Positions 8,810 to 17,639 of a stretch of DNA of 64,000 bases are shown here, piece after piece (positions within the stretch are counted from its first letter, which is position 1; every line of letters begins with the position of its first letter). A program made the position numbers and the translations under genes. This DNA comes from Fimbriimonas sp. (GTDB lineage Bacteria; Armatimonadota; Fimbriimonadia; Fimbriimonadales; Fimbriimonadaceae): positions 16,568 through 80,567 of the forward strand of contig JARLGV010000013.1 of the NCBI GenBank assembly GCA_031292555.1. The letters are read 5' to 3'. The notes below the pieces were generated by a model, which made no database searches, was not told the DNA's origin, and saw nothing but the letters and a program-made list of their open reading frames with translations.

Positions 8810-9949
8810 ATGATGAGACGATCGACTCAAATTAACTCGGCCTTTCGGCCGGCCCTGCTCCCAGTTTTTATGGCCGCCTGCTGTATTTCCTCCGCCTTCG
8901 CATCGAATCGTTTGGAGGACTTGAATGCGAACAATGCCATCCGGCTAATGTCTCCCGGAACGAACCTGGGCAACACAATGGAAGCGATCCCTAAGGAAAC
9001 TTCTTGGGGAAATCCCGCTCCCACGGAAGCCTATTTCAAAGGCGTCAGGGCAGCCGGATTTCGCAGTATACGGATACCCATTGCCTGGACCCAATATGCC
9101 GACGCAAACAACGGCATAGGCCCGGTTTGGATGGCACATGTCACGGATGTGGTTCGAATGGCTCTTGGCGCCCATCTCTATGTGATGATCAACGTCCATT
9201 GGGATGGCGGCTGGATTCAGCCCACCTACGCGAAACAGAAAGCCGTGACGCTGAAACTTCGCCGGTTTTGGAGCCAAATCGCGAAGAACTTCGAGGATTT
9301 CGACAGCCACTTACTCTTTGCCGGAACGAACGAGATAGGGGTCGAGGGCGTGTACGGACCACCAACTCCAGAAAATGCCGAAGTCCAGAACGGCTTCAAC
9401 CAGACCTTCGTCGACACCGTGCGATCCTCGGGCGGTCGCAACACGACTCGCATGCTCGTCGTCCAAGGCTACAACACGGACATCGATGCCGCCGTCAAAG
9501 TCAATACCAAAATGCCGACTGATTCGGTCGCGAATCGACTCATGATGGAGGTCCATTTCTATTCGCCCTATAACTTCACACTAAACGACAAGAGCGACGT
9601 ATGGCAGTGGGGGAAATCCGCCACCGATCCCAAGGCGACCGACACTTGGGGCAATGAGGACTATGTCGACGGGCAATTCGCCAAGATGAAAGCCAACTTC
9701 GTCGACACGGGCGTTCCCGTGATGCTTGGCGAATACAGCGCCGGAATGAAAGCGAGATTTCCGGGCATGGACCGCTATCGCAAGCTGTGGGATGAATACG
9801 TAACTCGTTCCGCCTATTCGCATGGCATGATTCCTATGCTTTGGGATACTGGCGGCATTATCGACCGTGTGACCGGTCAACCGAAAGATCCCGACCTAGT
9901 CTCGCGCTTGGTTCATGCAGTGAAATCCGCCGATGCAAAGTCCCGCTAA
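8810..9949 (+). CDS. secreted glycoside hydrolase family 5 (cellulase/mannanase-type)
   Basis: 379-residue GH5 enzyme. A TTG at 8789 is in frame, but the ATG pair at 8810/8813 fits a signal peptide better (MMRRSTQ, then PALLPVFMAACCISSAFAS). The barrel starts RLMSPGTNLGNTMEAIP. E175 in GTNEIG is the acid/base, and E308 in MLGEYSA is the nucleophile. GH5 enzymes cleave beta-1,4-glucans, mannans or related polymers, and the subfamily cannot be fixed by eye. It follows the GH42 gene closely and precedes GH2 by 69 bp. Confidence 0.88.
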   Translation: MMRRSTQINSAFRPALLPVFMAACCISSAFASNRLEDLNANNAIRLMSPGTNLGNTMEAIPKETSWGNPAPTEAYFKGVRAAGFRSIRIPIAWTQYADANNGIGPVWMAHVTDVVRMALGAHLYVMINVHWDGGWIQPTYAKQKAVTLKLRRFWSQIAKNFEDFDSHLLFAGTNEIGVEGVYGPPTPENAEVQNGFNQTFVDTVRSSGGRNTTRMLVVQGYNTDIDAAVKVNTKMPTDSVANRLMMEVHFYSPYNFTLNDKSDVWQWGKSATDPKATDTWGNEDYVDGQFAKMKANFVDTGVPVMLGEYSAGMKARFPGMDRYRKLWDEYVTRSAYSHGMIPMLWDTGGIIDRVTGQPKDPDLVSRLVHAVKSADAKSR

Positions 9950-10018
9950 TCAGGTGCTACTAATTGCCGTGATCGGGATAGGCACTGATATTCGGCGGTC
10001 CAAACGCAACTACTTACT

Positions 10019-12898
10019 ATGAACCGTTCTTGGGAACGCTACCGACTCAGATCTCTCTGCCCACTGATGGCGCTCGCAGCCATCGGCTTCATCTCGCAAT
10101 CAGCCCTTGCCGATCCGGCGCGGCAGAACTTTGATTTTGGGTGGAAGTTCCACCTTGGAAACGCCGCCGATCCCGCCAAGGACTTCAACTTCGGCATGGG
10201 CCGGGAATATGCCAAGGCTGGCGAAGCGATCGGTCCGCTGAGCCTTTCATTCGATGAAGGAGACTGGAGGTCCGTGGACCTGCCTCACGATTACGCGGTT
10301 GAAAGCGACTTCGCGGCGCACGGATCGGGGCTCTATTCCAGGCACGGCTTTCGACCCGTGGGCCGGGAATATCCTGAATCAAGCGTCGGCTGGTATCGCA
10401 AGGTATTTACCGTGCCCAAGAAGGACGAAGGCAAGCGGATCTCGCTCCAGTTCGACGGGATCTATCGCGATGCGGTGGTCTTCGTGAACGGCTGCATCGC
10501 CGGTCGAAATACCAGCGGGTATATCGGATTCTCTTGCGACATCACAGATGTGCTGAGGTACGGCCAGACGAACATCGTAACCGTCCGGACCGACGCAAGT
10601 TACTTTGAGGGCTGGTTTTACGAGGGGGGCGGAATCTACCGCCATGCTTGGCTCATCGAAAAGACGCCCACTCACATTGCTCAGGACGGGGTGTACGTAA
10701 AGTCGAAAGTACGCGACCTGTCGGCCGACCTAACGATTGAGACGGAGATCAAGAACTCATCCGATGTTCCGCAGATGACGAAGGTGGCTTCGGCGATTTC
10801 CGATCCTGCGGGCAGACCAGTGCACAAATGCCTGTCCGAGGCAGTGCGGGTGGCTCCTTGGGCGAGCCGCACAATCCTACAGCACGTCAGAATCGCCAAG
10901 CCGGAATTGTGGGACATCGAGACGCCTCGCCTCTACAAACTGGCGACGACGGTGACTGCCACAGGAGACCAGACCGATTCGAGGGTCACGACCTTCGGCA
11001 TCCGCACGATCGCGACTGACCCCAACAGGGGCATATTGCTCAACGGCCGGCCGCTTCGCATCAAGGGCACATGCAACCACCAGGATCATGCCGGCGTCGG
11101 CGTAGCGGTTCCCGATAGCGTCAATCGTTTTCGCATCGCTGCCCTCAAGGCGATGGGCTGCAACGCCTATCGCACCGCCCACAACCCTCCTTCCCCTGAA
11201 CTCCTGGATATGTGCGATCGGATGGGGATGTTGGTCATGGACGAGAACCGCGTCTTGGATGGGTCAGCAGAGGGCAAGTCCTTTGTCGACCGCTTTGTCC
11301 GGCGCGACAGGAACCATCCCTGCGTCTTCCTGTGGTCGATAGGCAACGAGGAGTCGAACATCGATGGGGACTCTCGCGGCAAGCGACTGGCCGAGACCGT
11401 CGTACGATGGTTCAAGAACCTGGACGATACAAGGCCGATCACATGCGCAGCCAACAACCTTCTCGGCTGGGACGGGATCAACGAGGTCATGCCCGTACGC
11501 GGCATCAACTACTTCCGAAATGCGGACTGGGACAAGTACCACCGCGATCACCCCACACAGCCGATCATCGGAACCGAGGAGGGGAGCACGGTTTCCACTC
11601 GCGGCGAATACCGGACCGATCCAGCCAAGGGCTACCGATCCGCATACGATGTGGCCGATCCGGGTTGGAACACATGCGAGGGTTGGATCCAATACTATGC
11701 GGCTCACCCCTATCTTGGGGGTGGCTTCGTATGGACCGGGTTTGACTACCGGGGCGAGCAAGATCCCTATGGGTGGCCCTGCGTTAACTCCCACTTCGGC
11801 GTCCTGGACACCTGCGGATTTCCCAAGGACAACTTCTTCTATTACCAGTCGGTCTGGGGCGCGCGCGACATGGTTCACATCGTGCCCGGAACATGGAACT
11901 GGCCAGGTAAGGAAGGCCAGCCCGTCAACGTGTGGATATACAGCAATGCGGATCAGGTGGAACTGCTACTCAATGGCAAGAGCCTCGGTGTTAGGCCCAT
12001 GCCTCGCCTTGGGCATCTCGAGTGGGACGTGCCCTACCAAGCAGGTTTGCTGGAAGCAAGAGCTATCCGCAAAGGCAAGGTGGTAAGCACCGACAGTATT
12101 GAGACGGTAGGCCCGCCCGAGCGCATCGTGCTCAATACCCAGGGACCATGGCCAAATGCAGCCAAGCTCTATGACGGCAGCACGATCAAGGCTGACGGCG
12201 CCGATGCAAGCGTCGTCACGGTAAGCGTTGTCGATCGCAACGGGCGGGTTGTACCGTACGCCGACAACGACATCCAGTTCGAAGTGATCGGCGGCGAGAC
12301 ATTCGGCGTTGGCAACGGCGACCCAAGCAGTCACGAGGCCGACAGGTTCATAGGCTCTCCCAAGTCCGAGAGAATCAGCGGATGGACGAGCATCCCTGCC
12401 TCAAGCCTTGAGGATGTCCCCTCCAAAATGGACTGGACGGCTGCTCCCCCAACGGACGTGAATGGGGAAGCCAATCAGATGGCAGAGCACTCATTCCGGG
12501 CCTTCCGAGGTGAAATCGACGTTCATGCGGAGGTGCTGGCCCAACACCCGTTCCTAATGGTCGGTCAAATCGACGACGCGGGGGTCATTTACCTAAACGG
12601 TCATAGGTTGGGAGTCACAAACGACTGGAGTGCGAGATGGCCCTTTCCGGAAGCCTACAAGTTCCTGAAGCCCGGCCTGAATCGAATCGAGATCGTCGTT
12701 CGAAACGACGTCGGCGGTGGAGGCGTCGGACGTGGAGTAAGCCTGACCTGGGTCACACCTCCTCCAACTCCACACCGTAGGGTGTTCCACGGTTTCGCTC
12801 AAGTCATCGTCGGGGGAGTGAAGGAGCCGGGACGACTGGTGGTGAAAGCTACGTCTCAACACTTGCAGGCTTGCCAGATCGAGATACTCGCCAAGTGA
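10019..12898 (+). CDS. secreted glycoside hydrolase family 2 (beta-galactosidase-like)
   Basis: 959 residues. A signal peptide (LCPLMALAAIGFISQSALA) is followed by the GH2 sugar-binding domain (FDFGWKFHLG, DLPHDYAVE, GWYRK), the immunoglobulin-like domain, and the barrel with HNPPSPELLDMCDRMG. The acid/base is E444 in WSIGNEE, and the nucleophile is E520 in IGTEEG. The C-terminal ~350 residues include a DUF4982-like beta-sandwich (VWIYSNADQVELLLNG) and a further carbohydrate-binding-like module. It may be a beta-galactosidase, beta-mannosidase or beta-glucuronidase; the DLPHDYAVE type favours galactosidase. It is the last gene of the LacI-led locus. Confidence 0.9.
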   Translation: MNRSWERYRLRSLCPLMALAAIGFISQSALADPARQNFDFGWKFHLGNAADPAKDFNFGMGREYAKAGEAIGPLSLSFDEGDWRSVDLPHDYAVESDFAAHGSGLYSRHGFRPVGREYPESSVGWYRKVFTVPKKDEGKRISLQFDGIYRDAVVFVNGCIAGRNTSGYIGFSCDITDVLRYGQTNIVTVRTDASYFEGWFYEGGGIYRHAWLIEKTPTHIAQDGVYVKSKVRDLSADLTIETEIKNSSDVPQMTKVASAISDPAGRPVHKCLSEAVRVAPWASRTILQHVRIAKPELWDIETPRLYKLATTVTATGDQTDSRVTTFGIRTIATDPNRGILLNGRPLRIKGTCNHQDHAGVGVAVPDSVNRFRIAALKAMGCNAYRTAHNPPSPELLDMCDRMGMLVMDENRVLDGSAEGKSFVDRFVRRDRNHPCVFLWSIGNEESNIDGDSRGKRLAETVVRWFKNLDDTRPITCAANNLLGWDGINEVMPVRGINYFRNADWDKYHRDHPTQPIIGTEEGSTVSTRGEYRTDPAKGYRSAYDVADPGWNTCEGWIQYYAAHPYLGGGFVWTGFDYRGEQDPYGWPCVNSHFGVLDTCGFPKDNFFYYQSVWGARDMVHIVPGTWNWPGKEGQPVNVWIYSNADQVELLLNGKSLGVRPMPRLGHLEWDVPYQAGLLEARAIRKGKVVSTDSIETVGPPERIVLNTQGPWPNAAKLYDGSTIKADGADASVVTVSVVDRNGRVVPYADNDIQFEVIGGETFGVGNGDPSSHEADRFIGSPKSERISGWTSIPASSLEDVPSKMDWTAAPPTDVNGEANQMAEHSFRAFRGEIDVHAEVLAQHPFLMVGQIDDAGVIYLNGHRLGVTNDWSARWPFPEAYKFLKPGLNRIEIVVRNDVGGGGVGRGVSLTWVTPPPTPHRRVFHGFAQVIVGGVKEPGRLVVKATSQHLQACQIEILAK

Positions 12899-13201
12899 TT
12901 GGACACAACTTGACGAGTTGATCTATCGCGCCACTTGCGGTGACCCTGATAGCGGTGTGCGGCAAACCACCGCATTATCGGCCCTTCGCCTCCGCCGCAC
13001 GGGTGTGGCTTCGGGAGTCGCTCACTCCTCTGGCCGGGCAATGACAGCCACGAAAGAGCCCTTTGCCGGCCCAGGCTGCGATGAGGCATGATGCCGAAGC
13101 CGTCCATATCGGGCATCGCGTCTGAGAACTCGGAGGATGGTGCGCCGGATTCATCATCCCGAGACGTGAGACCATAAGGCGCTCCCTGCTCTAGCTCCAG
13201 A
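12899..13201. other. intergenic stretch, no gene supported
   Basis: About 300 bp between the convergent GH2 gene and the DoxX-like gene. Open frames cross it on the minus strand, but their translations are Arg/Ser/Pro-rich without domain character, typical of antisense shadows in GC-rich DNA. No tRNA, repeat or convincing terminator was seen. Confidence 0.5.
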
Positions 13202-13579
13202 CTAAGGGTGTGCGCCGATGGCGCATGAACACGCAGCCTGCGGGCGATTCGCCCAAATGTGGGCGGCCAAAAGCAAGACGGGAATCGTCGGCAGGAATAG
13301 CAGGCTGCTTTCGCCATGCACGATGTGCATGTATCCTCCCGCCAGCGCGATCGCGAGCATCAGGGCTCGAGCCAGAGCAAATCCCAAGAGGGACGCGACT
13401 GCGGAGGTAATCTCCACGGCCCCGAGCAGATAGCTTGCTCCCGTGGAAAGTCCATAGTGCTGGATCCCGTCCGGGTCGACAAGGTGGAGCAAGCCGGTAC
13501 AGACAAAAACCGCGGTCAAGCCGACAACCGAAAGTGACCGAGTCCAACAATAGCGGCACGAAAGGCGAAGTCTACGCAT
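13202..13579 (-). CDS. small DoxX-like membrane protein
   Basis: About 125 residues from the ATG at 13579 (a GTG at 13633 is also in frame). Four hydrophobic segments can be drawn: LSVVGLTAVFVCTGLLHLV, a second around SYLLGAVEITSAVASLLGFA, a third around LMLAIALAGGYMHI, and a fourth LLFLPTIPVLLLAAHIW. The pattern and the GAVEI-type second segment resemble DoxX/DoxD-like proteins, whose function is poorly defined (redox or surfactant-like roles have been suggested). It stands alone, convergent to GH2. The C-terminus (ACSCAIGAHP) is unusual. Confidence 0.6.
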   Translation of the reverse strand: MRRLRLSCRYCWTRSLSVVGLTAVFVCTGLLHLVDPDGIQHYGLSTGASYLLGAVEITSAVASLLGFALARALMLAIALAGGYMHIVHGESSLLFLPTIPVLLLAAHIWANRPQAACSCAIGAHP

Positions 13580-14063
13580 GCCAACAAAAGAAGCTGGCCC
13601 CGAGAAAAGTTCCAATCTGTCTCGTTTAGCCACGGAAGTCCGGAGGCACCGACCAGATTGGCAGCGGCCATTGGCAAGGTACAGGCACTGGATCGGCTTG
13701 AATCAGTTCGCGATTCGGCCGTCATCGAACAATTGGATCCTTCAAAGCCACCGCACCTTCATGGAATGCCATTGACATCGCTCGTTCTTGCGCCGTTGTA
13801 TATCGGTCGACGCTCCAGCTCATTTCGCCTTGGATATTTGAACCTGTTCCAAATTCGCTGATCGTGAAGCCTGTGCCCCTATGGCCAGTACCCCAAGCAG
13901 ACACAGTGATCTTCTGCCGATCTTGAAGTCTGGCTAACGAGCAGCGGGGCTAACTAATGGGGCGGCATGTCTGCCGCTCAATCGGACCCCAGGGTCCCAG
14001 GATTCATCGGGACAGCCGGGCGGCAAGACCAAAGATGAGAAACACAGAGCCACTACGGGCTCG
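13580..14063. other. 484-bp intergenic stretch with a 10-bp inverted repeat
   Basis: No coding region is supported. GCTAACGAGC at 13933-13942 is matched by its exact reverse complement at 14059-14068, the second copy overlapping the stop codon of the 14064-15509 gene. Between them are smaller hairpins such as GCGGCA-TGTC-TGCCGC. It could be a terminator region or a remnant of a small folded element. The arms do not match an integron attC core well. Confidence 0.4.
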
Positions 14064-15509
14064 TTAGCTCCGCAGCGAAACTCCAACGTCGGTGGCATTG
14101 TGGTCTCTCGTGGACGTGATGTCCCCACCGTCGTCATTGAGGTCAACTCCGACTGAGTAGACCCTTTGCTCCTTGGGCCGATAGATCATCGGCTTGCCGC
14201 TGAACGGGTCGGCGGGCCATTGCCGCAGGATCGACCTGAACGCTTCCCGGGTTGAAGGCAGGGCCCCACCGTGGGTGAAGCGATAAATGCGAGATGCGAC
14301 AAGAACCGTCGTGGCCCCACGCAAAGCAGCAATATTGAACTGAATCTTCGCTAGTATCGGTTGGATCGTTTGACAGGCCAGAATGGCCCGACCGATAGTG
14401 TTGTGCCGCGTGTTCATCTGGATTCGGTAGCCTAATGCCGAGCGTCCTTTCACGCCGATCCTGGGCAATCCGACCAGCTGACGCTTAACCCACGTATCGT
14501 ACGACCGGTCACGGTCTGCCCAACTACGTTGAGCGTTCGCCATCGTCCCGAGCAGATAGTGGGCACACACTTGCACGGTTTCGACAGCGTCGTAAGTTCC
14601 GGCGAGGGGAGATACGTCAGCATCCAGACCTGCGATCGCCTCGTCGCCAACGGGCACGTCACCTGCCCACCGAAAGAACTGATGAAACTGTCGCGAGGCG
14701 GAAACCTTGCTGCGAAACGTCTCGATGGGATTCGAGGCGAGTTCCCGGCAGAACACCAAGTGGAAGTCGGCTCGTAGCGCGCTTGCAGCCCACTCCCCAT
14801 AGGCCGGCATCGGGAGCAACGCCCGCAAGATAGACCTCAAATCGTCAACCGAAACCTTCTGGTCCTTGGCTTCAATGCCGATCGCTCCGACTACAAGGCC
14901 GTCAAGGATGTCTTCGGTCATCATGCTCATTTGATCGTTGTTGGCCTCACCCATTCTCCGGTCTAGGGAAAGCAGTGTGAGGATCTGATCGATGGTAAGC
15001 CGCCCTTGACCATGGCGGCTCAGAACTTCCGTGCATTGATAGGTCGATTGGAATGCACGGACCAGATCCGTGAGCCAGGGTTTGGTATCAGTCAACGCGT
15101 TCTTAGGGTCGCGCCGAAACTGCAAGGGTCCGGCGCCCAGGATCGCTCTTATCTTCTTGAAGATTGGCGCGCAACGACGCACATATTCCGTTGCGGCGGC
15201 GAACCTCTCCAGATCGGGCCGCTTTGAGTGCTTTCCGTCTTTGTGGAAGACCCACTCCCCGAGTTTCTCGGATCTGTCGGGGTCGACCGAACGGGCGAGC
15301 TTGAGGACTTCGTCGAATCGCGCTTGCGCCAACAAGTCGGCAGGCGGCTCGGTTCTTATCTCGGCGGGAAGGGCCGCTACAATCTCGGCATACGAAGCAC
15401 CGTTGATCTTTGGAAAGAGCGCAAACCAAAGGAAATACGCTACCAGGATAATCGGAAGCCCAATTCCGATCGCAATCCGCAGTCCCCGAAACCGGCGCGC
15501 GGTGGCCAT
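14064..15509 (-). CDS. hypothetical membrane-anchored protein with DPFSGKP C-terminal motif
   Basis: 481 residues. One N-terminal transmembrane segment (IAIGIGLPIILVAYFLWFALF, residues ~11-31) is followed by a large, mostly helical extracytoplasmic part without a domain I recognise. The end contains WPADPFSGKPMIYRP and YSVGVDLNDDGGD, a signature seen at the C-terminus of many Planctomycetota and Armatimonadota proteins and resembling the C-terminal part of type II secretion pseudopilins. It lies 82 bp after another membrane-anchored hypothetical gene on the same strand, possibly co-transcribed. Function unknown. Confidence 0.75.
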   Translation of the reverse strand: MATARRFRGLRIAIGIGLPIILVAYFLWFALFPKINGASYAEIVAALPAEIRTEPPADLLAQARFDEVLKLARSVDPDRSEKLGEWVFHKDGKHSKRPDLERFAAATEYVRRCAPIFKKIRAILGAGPLQFRRDPKNALTDTKPWLTDLVRAFQSTYQCTEVLSRHGQGRLTIDQILTLLSLDRRMGEANNDQMSMMTEDILDGLVVGAIGIEAKDQKVSVDDLRSILRALLPMPAYGEWAASALRADFHLVFCRELASNPIETFRSKVSASRQFHQFFRWAGDVPVGDEAIAGLDADVSPLAGTYDAVETVQVCAHYLLGTMANAQRSWADRDRSYDTWVKRQLVGLPRIGVKGRSALGYRIQMNTRHNTIGRAILACQTIQPILAKIQFNIAALRGATTVLVASRIYRFTHGGALPSTREAFRSILRQWPADPFSGKPMIYRPKEQRVYSVGVDLNDDGGDITSTRDHNATDVGVSLRS

Positions 15510-15591
15510 GCACCCATTCTACGGCGCGAACGAATCGGCTAAGCGACAATCGCCGCGGCTTCTTCCAAGGAAGACCGAGCAGAGCAGTTAG

Positions 15592-16230
15592 TTAGCCCCG
15601 CTTTGGCGTATCAGCCGGTGCAGGATCGCCCAGAATCGCGCACAGTGGATCCTCGGAAGGGCTGAACTTGATGCCTGTCCCAAGTCCAGGTCCGTGGGCA
15701 AAGAGCGAGCCAGTCATGTAGTAGGTTTGCGGTGGAGCGCCATGCAAGCTGGTTAAGGCGATATTCGTGGCTTGGACAATCGCATCGACAGAAACTGGCA
15801 ACATGTACTCCAGGCTCGTTATTCGGTTTTCCTCGGCGAACCCACCATTGAACGAATCGGAATCCTCTTGGTGGGCGTAGCCAAGATGCCCCATCGCAAC
15901 TTTGAAAGAGGCCAACTCGGCAGTCTCGGTGTGCGCCTTGAACGAAAGGCTCAACTCGGGAGCGCCCTCCACGAGAGTCAACATCACACCCGTGTACACG
16001 TCATCGGTCCAAGAGACCCAAAGCATGTCGTAGATGTCTCCGACCAAGAGTCGCTCGATAACCTTCCGAAACTGGTCCCGGTTTGCATCTCTCGGTTTCT
16101 TCTTGCGTCCCGAGAACGCCTGGTAGCCATACCTGCTTCGAAAATAGATCGTCCCGCCTCTGGCCAACAGGGCGGCGACGTATAGTAAGGCGACCAGCAT
16201 CCCGATGGCGATCAACACCCATATCGACAC
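15592..16230 (-). CDS. hypothetical protein with one N-terminal transmembrane helix
   Basis: 212 residues from a GTG at 16230. Residues 3-25 form a transmembrane helix (VLIAIGMLVALLYVAALLA), followed by a basic stretch (SGRKKKPRDANRDQFRK) and a soluble domain of mixed alpha/beta character. No known family recognised. It is upstream of the 14064-15509 gene in the same direction, and both are single-helix anchored proteins, so they may act together. Divergent from the AHSA1 cassette. Confidence 0.65.
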   Translation of the reverse strand: MSIWVLIAIGMLVALLYVAALLARGGTIYFRSRYGYQAFSGRKKKPRDANRDQFRKVIERLLVGDIYDMLWVSWTDDVYTGVMLTLVEGAPELSLSFKAHTETAELASFKVAMGHLGYAHQEDSDSFNGGFAEENRITSLEYMLPVSVDAIVQATNIALTSLHGAPPQTYYMTGSLFAHGPGLGTGIKFSPSEDPLCAILGDPAPADTPKRG

Positions 16231-16402
16231 ACCCGATTATCCCTTGAAACAACCAACTGTCTTGGGGTTGCCGTGCCCGGGGCGCTCCGGCGGCCGCCGC
16301 CACAGAATTTGGAATTTCATCATCGTCGGAAAAAAGTTGTCCGTATCCGACCGGCGGCGTTCGTTCCAATGGCGGCCCAGAGCCAAGTAAGGAGAAAACA
16401 CA

Positions 16403-17299
16403 ATGACAACTACCGCCGATTTCCAGGTCAGCATCGCCGTCGCATTATCCCCCGCCGAAGCGTTCGACAAGGTCTGCAGCGTTTCCGCCTGGTGGACAAC
16501 CGATATCGAAGGGCAGACTCGGGGCGCCAACTCAAACTTCACGGTTCGATTCGAGGACACTTACGTCGACTTCAACATCACCGAGTTCGTACCAGGCAAG
16601 GCGGTGTCTTGGCACGTGACGAACTGCTACATTCCCTGGTTCGAAGACAAGACCGAATGGACCGGCACGACCGTCCGATTCGACATCTCGCCCACCGACA
16701 GCGGGTCCAAGGTGACGCTGACGCACGTCGGACTGAAGCCAGAGCTGGAGTGCTTCGAAGGGTGCTCCGCCGGATGGCAGCACCATATCAGTGACAGCCT
16801 GCAAAAGCTCATTTCCGAGGGAACAGGCATTCCCAAAGGCCGCTCGCTACACGTCACGCTCAATGTCCCGACGACGGCGGCCGAAGTGTTCGAGGCGATC
16901 TGCCGGGTTCCAGATTGGTGGTCGACCGAATTCGAGGGGGAAACCCGGTCGAAAGGAGACGTGTTCAAGGTGCGCTTTGCCGGACGCCACATGACTGAGT
17001 TCAGAATTGCCGACATGTCACTCGGACAGCGGATCGTGTGGGAGGTCACCGACTCCCACCTGGACTGGCTCGACGACCCGACGGAATGGATGGGCACCAA
17101 GATCATCTGGGTGATTCAGGAACATGGGGGACCCGCGCAACTGACGATGACCCACAAAGGACTCGAGCCAGAGAAGGAATGCTACAGCTCTTGCGAGAAG
17201 GGTTGGGAATACTTTGTCACGCAAAGCCTCGCAAGGCTGATCACCGAGGGCAAAGGGCGACCCGGCCTTCCGGTCACGCAAGGAGATACGAATGAGTGA
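16403..17299 (+). CDS. tandem AHSA1/SRPBCC (START-like) domain protein
   Basis: 298 residues made of two copies of an SRPBCC/AHSA1 domain (about 8-145 and 148-290). Corresponding segments include VSAWWTTDIEG and VPDWWSTEFEG, THVGLKPELECFEGC and THKGLEPEKECYSSC, then LISEGTG and LITEGKG, showing internal duplication. These folds bind small hydrophobic ligands, and single-domain versions are often encoded next to ECF42-type sigma factors. Shine-Dalgarno AAGGAG lies at 16389-16394. Its end overlaps the next gene by 8 bp, so the pair is translationally coupled. The conserved Cys pair in each copy is notable and could bind metal or form a disulfide. Confidence 0.88.
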   Translation: MTTTADFQVSIAVALSPAEAFDKVCSVSAWWTTDIEGQTRGANSNFTVRFEDTYVDFNITEFVPGKAVSWHVTNCYIPWFEDKTEWTGTTVRFDISPTDSGSKVTLTHVGLKPELECFEGCSAGWQHHISDSLQKLISEGTGIPKGRSLHVTLNVPTTAAEVFEAICRVPDWWSTEFEGETRSKGDVFKVRFAGRHMTEFRIADMSLGQRIVWEVTDSHLDWLDDPTEWMGTKIIWVIQEHGGPAQLTMTHKGLEPEKECYSSCEKGWEYFVTQSLARLITEGKGRPGLPVTQGDTNE

Positions 17300-17630
17300 A
17301 TTCGCGTTGGTTTATCGCAATGGTGGCGAGAAGATGTCCCCCGACGAGATGCAGGCCCACCTCAAGCACTGCCTTGACTGGTTCAAGGATCTGTTGGACA
17401 GAGGCATCATCAAGGACCCAGGGGTACCGCTCGGGCCGTCCGGCAGCGTTGTCGTCGGACGGCAGGGCGTCGTACGCGACGGACCGTTCGCCGAGGCGAA
17501 GGACGTGATCTCCGGATTCACGTTGGTCCAAGTCAAGGATATCGCCGAAGCGATCGAGATCGCCAAATCCTGCCCTGTCGCTCTCACCGGTGGATCCGTC
17601 GAAGTGAGGCCCGTCGAAGCCTGTTCCTAG
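17292..17630 (+). CDS. YCII/DGPF-domain protein
   Basis: 112 residues. The DGPF motif is present as RDGPFAEAKD (around residue 60), in a YciI-like ferredoxin-fold domain. DGPF proteins are the known genomic partners and presumed targets of ECF42 sigma factors. The ATG overlaps the end of the AHSA1 gene (8 bp), and the sigma factor gene follows after 9 bp, so this is the middle of a three-gene operon. The biochemical role of the family is unsettled. Confidence 0.92.
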   Translation: MSEFALVYRNGGEKMSPDEMQAHLKHCLDWFKDLLDRGIIKDPGVPLGPSGSVVVGRQGVVRDGPFAEAKDVISGFTLVQVKDIAEAIEIAKSCPVALTGGSVEVRPVEACS

Positions 17631-17639
17631 ATTGCACCG

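Noticed and set aside
12856..13317. 153-codon minus-strand frame overlapping the end of GH2
   Set aside because: Arg/Ser/Pro/Cys-rich translation without domain features, antisense to a clear GH gene end; a GC-rich shadow.
13933..14068. Integron attC site
   Set aside because: The arms read GGCTAAC and GTTAGCT, not the RYYYAAC/GTTRRRY core, and no integrase or cassette array is present.
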